From Williamsia muralis (GTDB lineage Bacteria > Actinomycetota > Actinomycetes > Mycobacteriales > Mycobacteriaceae), in contig NZ_PEBD01000008.1 in NCBI RefSeq assembly GCF_002735905.1, positions 62,001-126,000 of the forward strand: 64,000 bases of DNA. The letters are read 5' to 3'. Shown piece after piece: positions 28,005 through 36,842 of the stretch. The first letter of the stretch is position 1, and every line of letters begins with the position of its first letter. The position numbers were made by a program, and so were the translations under genes. The notes under the pieces were generated by a model. That model saw nothing but the letters and a program-made list of their open reading frames with translations. It was not told the DNA's origin and made no database searches.

Positions 28005-28799
28005 TCAACGAAGTCGCAGGAACTCCGCAGTCTTGTCGTCGGCCGGATAGAAGCTCTCTACGCTGAGTTCGTCGACCGTCACGTCGAGCGGGGTACCGAA
28101 CGTGGTGACCGTGCTGAAGAACGACAGCTCACCCCGATCGCTGCGCAGCCTCAGGTAGATCGCAACATCGCCGGAGAGGGTGGCACCTGCGTCGGCATCC
28201 TCGTCCGCGTCGGGCTCCGGATACTGCAGGAGGCGGGCCAGCAGTGCTTTCAGTTCCGGGTCGCCGGTCACCCTGATCTGTCGGTCGAGTCGTTCGAGCA
28301 AGTGTCTGCGCCACTGCCGATGGTTGATGATCCTGGGCCCGAGCCCCCGCGGGTCGAGGCTGAACTCGAGCACGTTGAACGGGGGTTCCAGCAGGTCGTC
28401 GGGAGCACCGTCGGTGAAGGCGGCAACTGCTGCATTGGCGTCCACGAGATTCCAGTGCCGGTCCACCGCCAGGGCCGGGTACGGTTCGGTCGCGGCCAGC
28501 ACCTGACGTAAAGCGCTCCGCACCATGGTCATTCGGGACCCGTCGAGCGGCGTCTCACCGTAGGACGGGGCATATCCGGCGGCGAGCAACATCTGGTTGC
28601 GCTCACGCAGCGGCACATCGAGATGCTCGGCCAGTCTGAGCACCATGGCGCGGCTCGGCACCGATCGGCCCGTCTCCAGGAAACTCAGATGCCGCGCCGA
28701 GACGTCGGCCGCTGACGCGAGCTCCAGTTGCGGCACCTTGCGGGTGGTGCGCCACTGCCGCAGCAGGTCACCGAATAGGTAACGCTGTTCTTCGGTCAT
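28005..28799 (-). CDS. XRE-family regulator with MmyB-like sensor domain
   Basis: A 264-residue protein. The N-terminal helix-turn-helix reads LELASAADVSARHLSFLETGRS (about residues 25-46). It is followed by RNQMLLAAGYAP and the MmyB-like ligand-binding domain (YPALAVDRHWNLVDAN). In related regulators this PAS-like domain binds a fatty acid or a similar hydrophobic ligand. It is divergent from the SDR gene at 28911, the common pattern in which such regulators control an adjacent SDR. Confidence 0.87.
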   Translation of the reverse strand: MTEEQRYLFGDLLRQWRTTRKVPQLELASAADVSARHLSFLETGRSVPSRAMVLRLAEHLDVPLRERNQMLLAAGYAPSYGETPLDGSRMTMVRSALRQVLAATEPYPALAVDRHWNLVDANAAVAAFTDGAPDDLLEPPFNVLEFSLDPRGLGPRIINHRQWRRHLLERLDRQIRVTGDPELKALLARLLQYPEPDADEDADAGATLSGDVAIYLRLRSDRGELSFFSTVTTFGTPLDVTVDELSVESFYPADDKTAEFLRLR

Positions 28800-28910
28800 G
28801 TACTGATCTCCCGGGTTGATCTGTCAGCATTATGGACTGCGGGTTTTGCACCGAGCGCATGTTCGACTGCTGCCCGTGGGTGGGTGTTCGACGATCGAAG
28901 AGGAGTTCTC

Positions 28911-29672
28911 ATGACCGTGCTCGACCGCTTTCGGCTCGATGACCGGGTGGTGATCGTCACCGGCGCCTCGTCCGGCCTGGGGGTTGCCTTTGCCAAGGGG
29001 TTCGCGGAGGCCGGAGCCCGCGTGGTGCTCGCCGCCCGCCGCGCCGACAAGCTCGAGAAGACCGCCGCGCTGGTCGAGTCCGTGGGAGGTACCTCCCTGT
29101 CGGTGGTCACCGACATCACGCAGGTCGAGCAGGCCACCGCGATGGTCGAGGCTGCCATGACCGAGTTCGGACGAGTGGATGTCTTGATCAACAACGCCGG
29201 AGTGGGTACGGCCGTGCCGGCCACCCGGGAGACTCCCGAGCAGTTCCGGTCGGTCATCGACATCAATCTCAACGGTTCCTATTGGGCCGCACAGGCCTGT
29301 GGCCGGGTGATGAAGCCGGGAAGCTCGATCGTCAACATCTCGAGCGTCCTCGGCATCACCACCGCAGGCCTTCCGCAGGCCGCCTACTCCGCGAGCAAGG
29401 CCGCCATCTCGGGGCTCACCCGCGATCTCGCGCAGCAGTGGGGATCGCGAAAAGGCATCCGGGTGAACGCGATCGCCCCTGGATTCTTCGAGTCCGAGAT
29501 GACCGCCCAGTATCCCGACGGCTATCTCCAGCAGATGGCTGCACGGCAGGTACTGCCCCGCACTGGCGATCCCGAAGAACTCGCCGCCACCGCGGTCTGG
29601 CTCGCCTCACCGGCCGGCGGGTATGTCACCGGGCAGACCATCGTGGTCGACGGCGGCCTCACCATCACATAG
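28911..29672 (+). CDS. SDR family oxidoreductase
   Basis: A 253-residue classical SDR from ATG 28911 (GAGGAG upstream). It has VTGASSGLG, NNAGVGTAVPATRE, the catalytic Ser in NISSVLG, YSASKAAISG and a C-terminal GQTIVVDGGLTIT. It resembles 3-oxoacyl-ACP reductase or glucose dehydrogenase-like SDRs, and the substrate is not evident. It is probably controlled by the divergent XRE regulator. Its stop overlaps the convergent NTF2-like gene by eight bases. Confidence 0.85.
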   Translation: MTVLDRFRLDDRVVIVTGASSGLGVAFAKGFAEAGARVVLAARRADKLEKTAALVESVGGTSLSVVTDITQVEQATAMVEAAMTEFGRVDVLINNAGVGTAVPATRETPEQFRSVIDINLNGSYWAAQACGRVMKPGSSIVNISSVLGITTAGLPQAAYSASKAAISGLTRDLAQQWGSRKGIRVNAIAPGFFESEMTAQYPDGYLQQMAARQVLPRTGDPEELAATAVWLASPAGGYVTGQTIVVDGGLTIT

Positions 29673-30039
29673 CTGTCTGGCCCGGCATCTTGTCGATGAA
29701 CCCGTAGACGCTGGAGATCTTCTCGTTGTTCACCGCGACCACGTCGAAGCCGATCACCACTGCCTCTGCTCCGTTCTCCGGCACCAGTTCCCAGGTGAAG
29801 CGCGCGATGTTGTGGTGCGTCTCGAACACGTCACCCCGAACGAACCGCATCCCCGCGAATTGTTGCTGGGCCCCGGCGAGCACCTGATCGATCGCTTCGG
29901 TGCCCGTCACCGAAGCGAGTGGATCGGTGTAGACCCCATCGGCGTCCCAGACCTTCTCGACGATCGTCCGTCGTGCGCCTGGATCGGTTTCATTCCAGGC
30001 GCTCAGGTAGTCGTCGACCATGGCCGTCATCTCGGTCAT
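29665..30039 (-). CDS. SnoaL-like/NTF2-fold small protein
   Basis: A 124-residue protein from ATG 30039, with AAGGAG five bases upstream. VDDYLSAWNETDPGARRTIVEKVWDADGVYTDP and a C-terminal IGFDVVAVN fit a SnoaL-like NTF2 fold. It ends inside the convergent SDR gene. It is divergent from the GntR gene. No catalytic residues can be assigned. A role in small-molecule metabolism is all that can be said. Confidence 0.75.
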   Translation of the reverse strand: MTEMTAMVDDYLSAWNETDPGARRTIVEKVWDADGVYTDPLASVTGTEAIDQVLAGAQQQFAGMRFVRGDVFETHHNIARFTWELVPENGAEAVVIGFDVVAVNNEKISSVYGFIDKMPGQTAM

Positions 30040-30192
30040 CGCATCTCCTTCGTCGTGCGTTGGTGTTGTGATGACCATGCTGCTGCGCTGCGGTGTGTTG
30101 AAGCGATGACCTCCGAGGTAACACTTTCGGTCGACCGCTTGCCGCGTCGCGGCTCAGGTCGACAACTCCAGCATTCGTCGGCGCGCTCTAGG

Positions 30193-30206
30193 ATTGTCGA
30201 CAGAAT
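30193..30206. promoter_or_regulatory. GntR-type operator at the regulator's own start
   Basis: ATTGTCGACAGAAT, with core palindrome TGTCGACA. It covers the first possible start codon (30205). The exact reverse complement occurs at 30960-30973. Confidence 0.65.
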
Positions 30207-30924
30207 GGTGACGACGCCGACGACGGAGGGGATGGTTTCACCTGTGGCAGCACCGAAACGAGCCGTGGGAGGCGACGGCTTACCGGTGAGTCTGGTCGAC
30301 GTGGCCGCGAGGCGGGTTCGTGACGCGATCCTCAGCGGCACCCTGCAACCGGGAGACAAGATCGTCGAGGAACAGTTGTGTGCGGGGTTGGGCATCAGCC
30401 GGGCCCCCCTGCGCGAGGCGCTGCGACTACTCGGGCAGCAGGGGCTGGTCGAGCATCTCCCTCGGCGCGGATCACGGGTCACCGAGTGGTCGCCACAGGA
30501 CATCTTGCAGCTGTTCGAGCTACGGCACGTACTCGAGCGGCACGCGATCGAAAAGGCTCTGCCGCTTGCCGACGTGACCACCGCTCTGAACCCGGTGCGG
30601 GCTGCGCTCGACGACATGCGCGAGGCAGACAAACGCGACGACGACCTCGAGAAGGACGATGCCCATCGTCGTTTTCACGCCGCAGTGGTCGGGTTGGCCG
30701 GCAATCGCCAGCTCGACATCGCCATGGAACCCGTGCTGCTGAAGTTGCAGCTCCCGATGGCCATCAATTTGCGCTCGGAGGCGCGGGTCCACGACCCCAG
30801 TGACGGAATCCGTCGGCACGAGCGAATTCTTGAGGCACTCGAGACCAACGATGCACGAGTTGCCGTGGAAGCGGCCAAGAACCACGGGCAACTCGCCTAT
30901 CTGGGGCTTGAGAGCAACAACTAA
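30205..30924 (+). CDS. GntR/FadR-type (FCD) repressor of the biuret operon
   Basis: Up to 239 residues. An alternative start at 30232 gives 230 residues. If ATG 30205 is used the mRNA is probably leaderless, since the operator overlaps it. The winged helix has AARRVRDAILSGTLQPGDKIVEE and LGISRAPLREALRLLGQQGLV. The C-terminal part is an FCD domain (LFELRHVLERHAIEKA, AHRRFHAAVVGLAGN). It lies 56 bases ahead of the allophanate hydrolase gene. The identical operator before both genes indicates autoregulation and control of the operon. Confidence 0.87.
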   Translation: MVTTPTTEGMVSPVAAPKRAVGGDGLPVSLVDVAARRVRDAILSGTLQPGDKIVEEQLCAGLGISRAPLREALRLLGQQGLVEHLPRRGSRVTEWSPQDILQLFELRHVLERHAIEKALPLADVTTALNPVRAALDDMREADKRDDDLEKDDAHRRFHAAVVGLAGNRQLDIAMEPVLLKLQLPMAINLRSEARVHDPSDGIRRHERILEALETNDARVAVEAAKNHGQLAYLGLESNN

Positions 30925-30959
30925 CACGATCGACACACAACCGTTCCGTCGTCGCCACG

Positions 30960-30973
30960 ATTCTGTCGACAAT
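30960..30973. promoter_or_regulatory. GntR-type operator before the amidase gene
   Basis: ATTCTGTCGACAAT, the reverse complement of the element at 30193-30206. It ends seven bases before the ATG of the allophanate hydrolase gene, so a bound repressor would block transcription start or elongation. Confidence 0.65.
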
Positions 30974-30980
30974 CGACATT

Positions 30981-32411
30981 ATGACTTTCCGGAAACCGGT
31001 TCCCGGCCCGACGCTCGGACCCTCGATCGCCGAGATACTCGAATCGCACGCCACCGGCACCGGTACCCCGGCCGCCACCGCCGCTCGTGTTGCAGACGCC
31101 ATCGCCGCACGTGGTGACGACGGCACCTGGATCTCCACGGTGCCGCGTGAACAACTGATCGCCGCCGCCGAAGCCATCGAGAGACGGCCCGCGGCGCGCA
31201 CCCTTCCGCTGTACGGTGTGCCGTTCGGGGTCAAGGACAGCATCGATGTCGCCGGGGTACCGACCACCCTGTCGTGCCCCGACTTCGCCTACGTGCCGGA
31301 GGTCACCGCGGCGGTGGTCCAGCACCTCCTCGACGCGGGCGCTCTGTATGTCGGTAAGACCAACCTCGACCAGTTCGCCACCGGGCTCAACGGCACTCGA
31401 ACGCCACTCACCGTGCCGCGCAGCGTGTATGGCAACGAGATGATCTCCGGGGGCTCCAGCTCGGGCTCAGCCCTCGCCGTTGCCCTCGGCCAGGTTCCCT
31501 TCGCCGTGGCAACCGACACCGCCGGATCGGGCCGGGTTCCCGCCGCGCTCAACGGCGTCGTCGGGTTCAAGCCATCGCGCGGCGTCATCAGTGCGGTGGG
31601 CTTGGTGCCGGCATGTAAGTCATTGGACTGCATCACGATCATGGCCGGATCGATCAACGACGCCGACCGGGCGTTCGACGTGATGGCGGCCGAGGACGAG
31701 AACGACTCGTGGTCACGCGCACGAGGCAAGAGACACAACGGTGCGCCGATTCGTGTCGGTCTGCCGTCGCCGCAGGAACTCGACTTCTTCGGCGACTCCG
31801 ACATGGAAACCGCCCATCTCGCCTTCCGCGAACGGCTTTCGCGTGGATCGACGGTGGTGGACGCGCCGCTGTCCCCGTTCCTCGAGGCCGGCGCCTTGCT
31901 CTATTCCGGGCCATGGGTGGCCGAACGACTGGTCGAGTTCGCCGACTTCCTTGCTGCACAACCGGAATCGATCCATCCAGTGGTGCGCGACATCCTGCGG
32001 AGCGGTGAGCGGTACACCGCTGTCGACGCGTTCGCCGCACAACAGAAGCTGCAGGAGTTGCGTGCACAGGTCGGACGCCTGTGGCGTCAGATGGACGTGC
32101 TGGTTGTCCCCACCATCGGCACCACCTTCACAGTGGCGCAAGTACTGGAGCGGCCCATCGACTGCAACACGATGCTGGGGCACTACACGCACTTCGGCAA
32201 TCTGCTCGACCTCACCGGCGTAGCAGTTCCCGTGGGTCACACCGGCGATGGTCGCCCGCTGAGCGTGACGATACTCGGCCCTGCCCTGTCCGACGACACG
32301 GTCCTCGACCTCGCAGCGCGGCTCCTCGACGAGCCACGCGACACCTCACCAGCCACCCAGATCCACCAAACCCTCACCACCCCAGTCCCGTCCCACGAGG
32401 AGAACTCATGA
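30981..32411 (+). CDS. atzF: Allophanate hydrolase, amidase domain only (AtzF-like)
   Basis: A 476-residue amidase-signature enzyme. The Ser-cisSer-Lys triad is Lys85 (FGVKDS), Ser159 region (GGSSSGS) and Ser183 (DTAGSGR). [20 protein letters not shown] and [12 protein letters not shown] are specific to allophanate hydrolases (AtzF/DUR1,2). It would hydrolyse allophanate to N-carboxycarbamate, leading to ammonia and CO2. Full-length AtzF is about 600 residues; here the second, C-terminal domain that completes decarboxylation is missing. The stop overlaps the next start (ATGA). Confidence 0.87.
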   Translation: MTFRKPVPGPTLGPSIAEILESHATGTGTPAATAARVADAIAARGDDGTWISTVPREQLIAAAEAIERRPAARTLPLYGVPFGVKDSIDVAGVPTTLSCPDFAYVPEVTAAVVQHLLDAGALYVGKTNLDQFATGLNGTRTPLTVPRSVYGNEMISGGSSSGSALAVALGQVPFAVATDTAGSGRVPAALNGVVGFKPSRGVISAVGLVPACKSLDCITIMAGSINDADRAFDVMAAEDENDSWSRARGKRHNGAPIRVGLPSPQELDFFGDSDMETAHLAFRERLSRGSTVVDAPLSPFLEAGALLYSGPWVAERLVEFADFLAAQPESIHPVVRDILRSGERYTAVDAFAAQQKLQELRAQVGRLWRQMDVLVVPTIGTTFTVAQVLERPIDCNTMLGHYTHFGNLLDLTGVAVPVGHTGDGRPLSVTILGPALSDDTVLDLAARLLDEPRDTSPATQIHQTLTTPVPSHEENS

Positions 32412-33106
32412 TCGCCATCACCGTCGACACCGCGGTGCCGGAGCCGTTTCCCCTCGTACCGGGCCGGACGGCGCTGCTCGTCATCGACATGCAACGCGAC
32501 TTCCTCTTGCCGGGCGGCTTCGGTGAGAGTCTCGGGAACGACGTGGAGCTGCTCCTCGATGTGGTTCCACCACTTGCGGCCTTGATCGATGCTGCCCGAT
32601 CCGCCGGCATCATGATCGTTCACACCCGCGAGGGTCATAAGCCCGATCTATCCGATTGCCCTCCAAGCAAACTCCGCCGGGGTGCAGCCTCGAAGAGGAT
32701 AGGCGATCCTGGTCGATACGGCCGGATACTGATCCAAGGTGAGTACGGCCACGACATCGTCGATGAGCTGGCACCGGTCGCGGGTGAGATCGTGATCGAC
32801 AAACCCGGGAAAGGCGCGTTCTACGGCACCGATCTGCAGCAGATCCTCACCGGTGCGGGCATCACCCATCTGCTGGTCACCGGGGTCACCACCGAGGTGT
32901 GTGTGCACACCACAACCAGGGAGGCGAACGACCGCGGGTACGAATGCCTCGTCGTATCCGATTGTGTCGGTTCGTATTTTCCCGAGTTTCAGCGCGTCGG
33001 TCTGGAAATGATCAGCGCGCAAGGTGGAATTTTCGGCTGGGTTGCCGATTCCACGGCGGCAATCGCCGCCCTGTCTCTCATCCCCGATCCTATGCAACAC
33101 AGCTGA
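32408..33106 (+). CDS. biuH: Isochorismatase-like cysteine hydrolase, biuret hydrolase-like
   Basis: A 232-residue cysteine hydrolase with the triad Asp27 (LVIDMQ), Lys132 (IDKPGKGAF) and Cys165 (TTEVCVHTT). [27 protein letters not shown] and [11 protein letters not shown] resemble the rhizobial biuret hydrolase BiuH closely. It overlaps the allophanate hydrolase gene by four bases, and BiuH's product is the substrate of that enzyme, which supports the call. The related ureidoacrylate and N-carbamoyl hydrolases remain alternatives. Confidence 0.83.
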   Translation: MIAITVDTAVPEPFPLVPGRTALLVIDMQRDFLLPGGFGESLGNDVELLLDVVPPLAALIDAARSAGIMIVHTREGHKPDLSDCPPSKLRRGAASKRIGDPGRYGRILIQGEYGHDIVDELAPVAGEIVIDKPGKGAFYGTDLQQILTGAGITHLLVTGVTTEVCVHTTTREANDRGYECLVVSDCVGSYFPEFQRVGLEMISAQGGIFGWVADSTAAIAALSLIPDPMQHS

Positions 33107-33120
33107 CAGGAAGCACGACA

Positions 33121-34731
33121 ATGAGTACAGAAGTCAACAAAACGGCGGCTACTCCCCCTTCCCCCACTGACCACAAGGTGACCGTCGCCTGGTGGACACG
33201 CGGCGACACCAATGCCTTCTTCGGATTGGGTTTCAACATCCTGGTCAACGTCCTGACCCTGACGGGGCTGATGATCGGTGTCGTCAGCGTGCCTGCCGGC
33301 GATGTTCTCGGCACAGTCCTTCCGGCGCTTGGTGTTGCGCTGATACTGGGGAACCTCTACTACACGTTCCTGGCACGACGGCTGGCCACCACGGAGAACC
33401 GCACCGACGTCACCGCCCTCCCGTACGGCCCGAGCGTGCCACACATGTTCATCGTCGTGTTCGTCGTGATGCTGCCCGTCTACCTCAACACCAACGACGC
33501 GATGGCGGCATGGCAGGCGGGACTGGCGTGGGCCTTCATGATCGGTGTGATCGTGATGATCGGCGCATTCGTCGGGCCGTACATCCGCAAGATCACTCCT
33601 CGAGCGGCCATGCTCGGCACACTGGCAGGCATCTCGATCACGTTCATCTCCATGCGCCCGGCAGCCCAGATGTGGGAGGCGGCATGGATCGGTCTCCCAG
33701 TGCTGGCGATCATCCTCATCGGCTTCTTCACCAATGTTCGTCTGCCCGGCAACATCCCGGTCGGTCTGGCCGCTCTCCTCGTCGGAACTGCCATCGGATG
33801 GGCCGGTGGATTCATGGACGCGCCGGCGGTGTCGGACGCCGTGAGCGACATCGCCGTCGGCGTTCCCGACCAGCGCTTCGACATGCTGTTCGACGGCTTG
33901 AAAGATCTTGCACCACTGCTCGGTACCGCGATCCCGCTCGGTGTGTACAACTTCACCGAGGCGATGAGCAACGTCGAGAGCGCGGCAGCGGCCGGGGACA
34001 GCTACAACCTGCGCAGTGTGCTCCTCGCCGATGGCGCCGGCGCGGTCATCGGATCCGCATTCGGCTCACCCTTTCCACCGGCGGTGTACATCGGCCACCC
34101 CGGCTGGAAAGACGCCGGCGGTCGCACGAGTTACTCACTTGCCAGCGGCGTCGCGATCGGGTTGCTCTGTTTCCTCGGTCTTTTCGGGGTGCTCGACTCC
34201 CTGCTGCCCGTGCCGGCGATCGTCCCCATCCTCCTGTACATCGGATTGCTCATCGGCGCGCAGGCCTTCCAGGCCGTCCCCCGCATCCACGCAGTGGCGG
34301 TGGTCATCGCCATCATCCCCAACCTCGCTCAATGGGCGACAGGACTGATCGACAATGCACTCAGCGCGGCAGGCACCACGGCCGGTGAGGTCGGTTACGA
34401 CTCGCTCGACGGCGCTGGCGTGGTCTACGAGGGACTCAAAGCGCTCGGGGAGGGGGCCGTCCTGGTAGGCCTGGTTCTCGGCACCATGGTCACCTTCATC
34501 ATCGACAAGAAGTTCCTCTACGCAGCACTCGCCTCCGTGGCCGGTGCGGCGCTGACATTCATCGGCCTCATCCACGCTCCCGAGGTCGAGTGGGCAGCAG
34601 CCCCGGAGATAGCTCTCGGCTACCTCTTCTTCGCAATCGTCTGCCTGGGCTATCACTTCCTCCCGAATGCGAGGGACGAGGTCGAGACCGATGCCGTCAA
34701 GGCCGATGACGTCGAGGCCGCTAGGGAATAG
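33121..34731 (+). CDS. NCS2/AzgA-like permease
   Basis: A 536-residue transporter with about 12-14 membrane segments, preceded by CAGGAAG. The N-terminal GDTNAFFGLGFNILVNVLTLTGLM, an Asn/Asp-rich TALPYGPSVPHMF turn and a NFTEAMSNVESAAAAGDSY stretch in the middle resemble the nucleobase (NCS2, xanthine/uracil) permease family. It is 14 bases after the biuret-hydrolase-like gene and should import biuret or another ureide. The substrate is an inference from the operon. A strong terminator follows. Confidence 0.8.
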   Translation: MSTEVNKTAATPPSPTDHKVTVAWWTRGDTNAFFGLGFNILVNVLTLTGLMIGVVSVPAGDVLGTVLPALGVALILGNLYYTFLARRLATTENRTDVTALPYGPSVPHMFIVVFVVMLPVYLNTNDAMAAWQAGLAWAFMIGVIVMIGAFVGPYIRKITPRAAMLGTLAGISITFISMRPAAQMWEAAWIGLPVLAIILIGFFTNVRLPGNIPVGLAALLVGTAIGWAGGFMDAPAVSDAVSDIAVGVPDQRFDMLFDGLKDLAPLLGTAIPLGVYNFTEAMSNVESAAAAGDSYNLRSVLLADGAGAVIGSAFGSPFPPAVYIGHPGWKDAGGRTSYSLASGVAIGLLCFLGLFGVLDSLLPVPAIVPILLYIGLLIGAQAFQAVPRIHAVAVVIAIIPNLAQWATGLIDNALSAAGTTAGEVGYDSLDGAGVVYEGLKALGEGAVLVGLVLGTMVTFIIDKKFLYAALASVAGAALTFIGLIHAPEVEWAAAPEIALGYLFFAIVCLGYHFLPNARDEVETDAVKADDVEAARE

Positions 34732-34751
34732 CACGCCAGCGGGAGCCGGTC

Positions 34752-34786
34752 ACCGAGAGCCCCACGTACGCCGTGGGGCTCTCGGT
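34752..34786. terminator. Terminator of the biuret operon
   Basis: ACCGAGAGCCCCACG and CGTGGGGCTCTCGGT form a perfect 15-bp stem with a five-base loop, 20 bases after the permease stop. Confidence 0.85.
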
Positions 34787-34871
34787 CGCTCACCACGGAC
34801 GATCGAGAGACGCGATCGGCGCCCCGTACGGTGGTCACCACAGGACGACGTGTAACCGATGAGAGGACCCC

Positions 34872-35021
34872 ATGACCTTTCCGCATGAAAACGAAGAGCC
34901 TGTCGGCGAGACCGACGAGACGGCCGAGCAGAAGAAGACCTACGAAGCGGGCGAAGAAGGCACCGGAGAAGAACGCGACCACGCGCTCGGCGGCAGTGAG
35001 GGCACGTCCGACGGTCAGTAG
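34872..35021 (+). CDS. Small acidic protein, paralogue 1
   Basis: A 49-residue highly acidic protein: MTFPHENEEPVGETDET, then KKTYEAGEEG, then HALGGSEGTSDGQ at the end. It is paralogous to the protein at 40219-40368, which has the same length and the same start and end. Both are preceded at 30-40 bases by CGTACGGTGG, which may contain a -10 element (TACGGT). No function is known to me. The neighbouring universal stress protein suggests, weakly, stress-related expression. Confidence 0.7.
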   Translation: MTFPHENEEPVGETDETAEQKKTYEAGEEGTGEERDHALGGSEGTSDGQ

Positions 35022-35151
35022 GTGATCGCATCGCGACCTCGAATGCGTTGATGTCGCCGACACCGCCGACATAGAGTTCGAAGCGAGCCGGGCACTGTTT
35101 CCAGCGATCCGCTGGCCTCGATCATCCGGTTCACCGGACCGAGGATGTGAG

Positions 35152-36051
35152 ATGAACACCGACGCCAGCAACGCACCGGCCATCGTCGTGGGGATCGATG
35201 GTTCCGAGGCCGCACTCGGCGCCGCCCGATGGGCGGCGGACTATGCCGCCGCAAGCGATTCGGCCCTTTCCCTCTTCCACGCCATACCTCGGATCGACTG
35301 GTATTTCGCCAACGCGATGGTGTTCACGCCCGAGGCGTTGGCCACCGAACTCGCCGAGGAGGGCCGCAAGAAGATCGACGAGGCGGAATCGGTCATCCGG
35401 GCGGTGCATCCTGACCTGATCATCGATCGACACATTGTGAACGAGGCCGTCGGTCCGGCGTTTGAAAAGGTCTCGGCCACTGCGAGGTTGGTGGTCATCG
35501 GATCTCACTGGACAAGCGCGGCAAGCGATCTCATCCTCGGCGGCCACGTGATCCGGATAGTCAACAACTCGCGCTGCCCGGTCTTGGTGTGGCGCAGGAC
35601 GGCCTGCCCCGACACCGACGAGACGCTACCCGTTGTTGTCGGAGTGGACGAGTCGGAGAACTCGACGCGCGCGCTGGAATCGGCGTTCGAACTCGCCGAC
35701 ACGCTGCGCGCACCGGTGACGGTTGCACACATGTGGGAGACCGGAGCCGCGGTCGGGCTCGGCTACGGCGAGGGTCCGGTCGACTGGAACTTGCTGCACC
35801 TCTTGCAATCCAATCAGGAACAGAAATTGGACGAACTGGTCGCACCATTGCGTTCGCGCTTCCCCGGGGCCCACGTCAACAAGGTCTACACCGATACCGG
35901 GCCGGCGAAGGGGCTCAAGGAACTCTCCCGATCCGCGCAACTCGTGGTCGTGGGCAGCCGTGGACACGGCAAGCTCGCCGGGGCCGTGCTGGGTTCGGTC
36001 AGCCAGAGCCTCATCCACCACGCGGATTGTTCGGTTCTCGTCGTACATTGA
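35152..36051 (+). CDS. Tandem universal stress protein
   Basis: A 299-residue protein with two Usp domains (about 10-150 and 160-299). The second ends with VVGSRGHGKLAGAVLGSVSQ, the ATP-binding G-x2-G-x9-G(S/T) motif. The first has VIGSHWTSAASDLILGG, a degenerate version, so probably only one site binds ATP well. Actinobacterial tandem Usps of this kind are induced in hypoxia and stationary phase. It lies 130 bases after the small acidic protein gene and just before the maleylpyruvate isomerase-type gene. Confidence 0.9.
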   Translation: MNTDASNAPAIVVGIDGSEAALGAARWAADYAAASDSALSLFHAIPRIDWYFANAMVFTPEALATELAEEGRKKIDEAESVIRAVHPDLIIDRHIVNEAVGPAFEKVSATARLVVIGSHWTSAASDLILGGHVIRIVNNSRCPVLVWRRTACPDTDETLPVVVGVDESENSTRALESAFELADTLRAPVTVAHMWETGAAVGLGYGEGPVDWNLLHLLQSNQEQKLDELVAPLRSRFPGAHVNKVYTDTGPAKGLKELSRSAQLVVVGSRGHGKLAGAVLGSVSQSLIHHADCSVLVVH

Positions 36052-36070
36052 TCGGCGGTATTGTCCGATC

Positions 36071-36820
36071 GTGGATTACACCGACGCACTTGTAGAACAG
36101 AACCGGCTCCTCGGCGAGGCGATCCGGAGCGCCGACTTCGCGCAGCCCGTGCCCACTTGCCCCGAGTGGACGATTCAGCAGTTGTTCCGGCACGTCGGAC
36201 GTGGAGATCGCTGGGCGGCGCAGATCGTGGGCGAAAGACGTGACAGCCCGGCCGACCCGCGCCAGGTGCCGAACGGCAAGCCACCGGAAGATCTCGACGG
36301 TGCCATCGAGTGGTTCCATGAAGGCGTTCGAACACTCGTCGACGCCGTCGCCGAGACCGGCCCCGAGACCCCTGTGTGGACATTCACCGGGCCACAGCCC
36401 GCGGCCTGGTGGATCCGGCGTCGCCTCCACGAATCCACGGTGCATCGCGCCGATGCCGAACTGGCACTTGACCTTCGGTACCAACTGCAACCTGATCTCG
36501 CAGCCGACGGCATCTCCGAATGGCTGGGCCTGATGGCGGCTCGGCCGGCGGGTCCTACGGCTCCCCTGAGTGACGGGGCCACGCTGCATCTACACGCTGA
36601 CGAGGCCGATCTCGGCGCGGCCGGTGAGTGGTTCATCCTCGGAGAAGAAGGAGCGGTGGTGTGGGACCACCGCCACGCGAAAGCAGACGCGGCTGTGCGG
36701 GGACAGGCAACGAACCTACTGTTGGCGATCAGCCGCCGGAAGACGACGGAGGAAGCGGACATCGAGATCCTCGGCGACCGTCAGGTGTGGGACACCTGGC
36801 TAGAACGAACCCAGTTCTGA
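36071..36820 (+). CDS. Maleylpyruvate isomerase family protein (DinB-like)
   Basis: A 249-residue protein from GTG 36071, 20 bases after the Usp stop with no clear ribosome site. VPTCPEWTIQQLFRHVGRGDRWAAQIV and IRRRLHESTVHRADAELAL hold the histidine and acid metal ligands of the mycothiol-dependent isomerase/DinB family. Actinobacterial members (TIGR03083 type) mostly have unknown substrates and may use mycothiol. There are no gentisate genes nearby, so a true maleylpyruvate role is unlikely. Confidence 0.8.
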   Translation: MDYTDALVEQNRLLGEAIRSADFAQPVPTCPEWTIQQLFRHVGRGDRWAAQIVGERRDSPADPRQVPNGKPPEDLDGAIEWFHEGVRTLVDAVAETGPETPVWTFTGPQPAAWWIRRRLHESTVHRADAELALDLRYQLQPDLAADGISEWLGLMAARPAGPTAPLSDGATLHLHADEADLGAAGEWFILGEEGAVVWDHRHAKADAAVRGQATNLLLAISRRKTTEEADIEILGDRQVWDTWLERTQF

Positions 36821-36842
36821 TCGGCGTTCTCATCGGCCGTCG

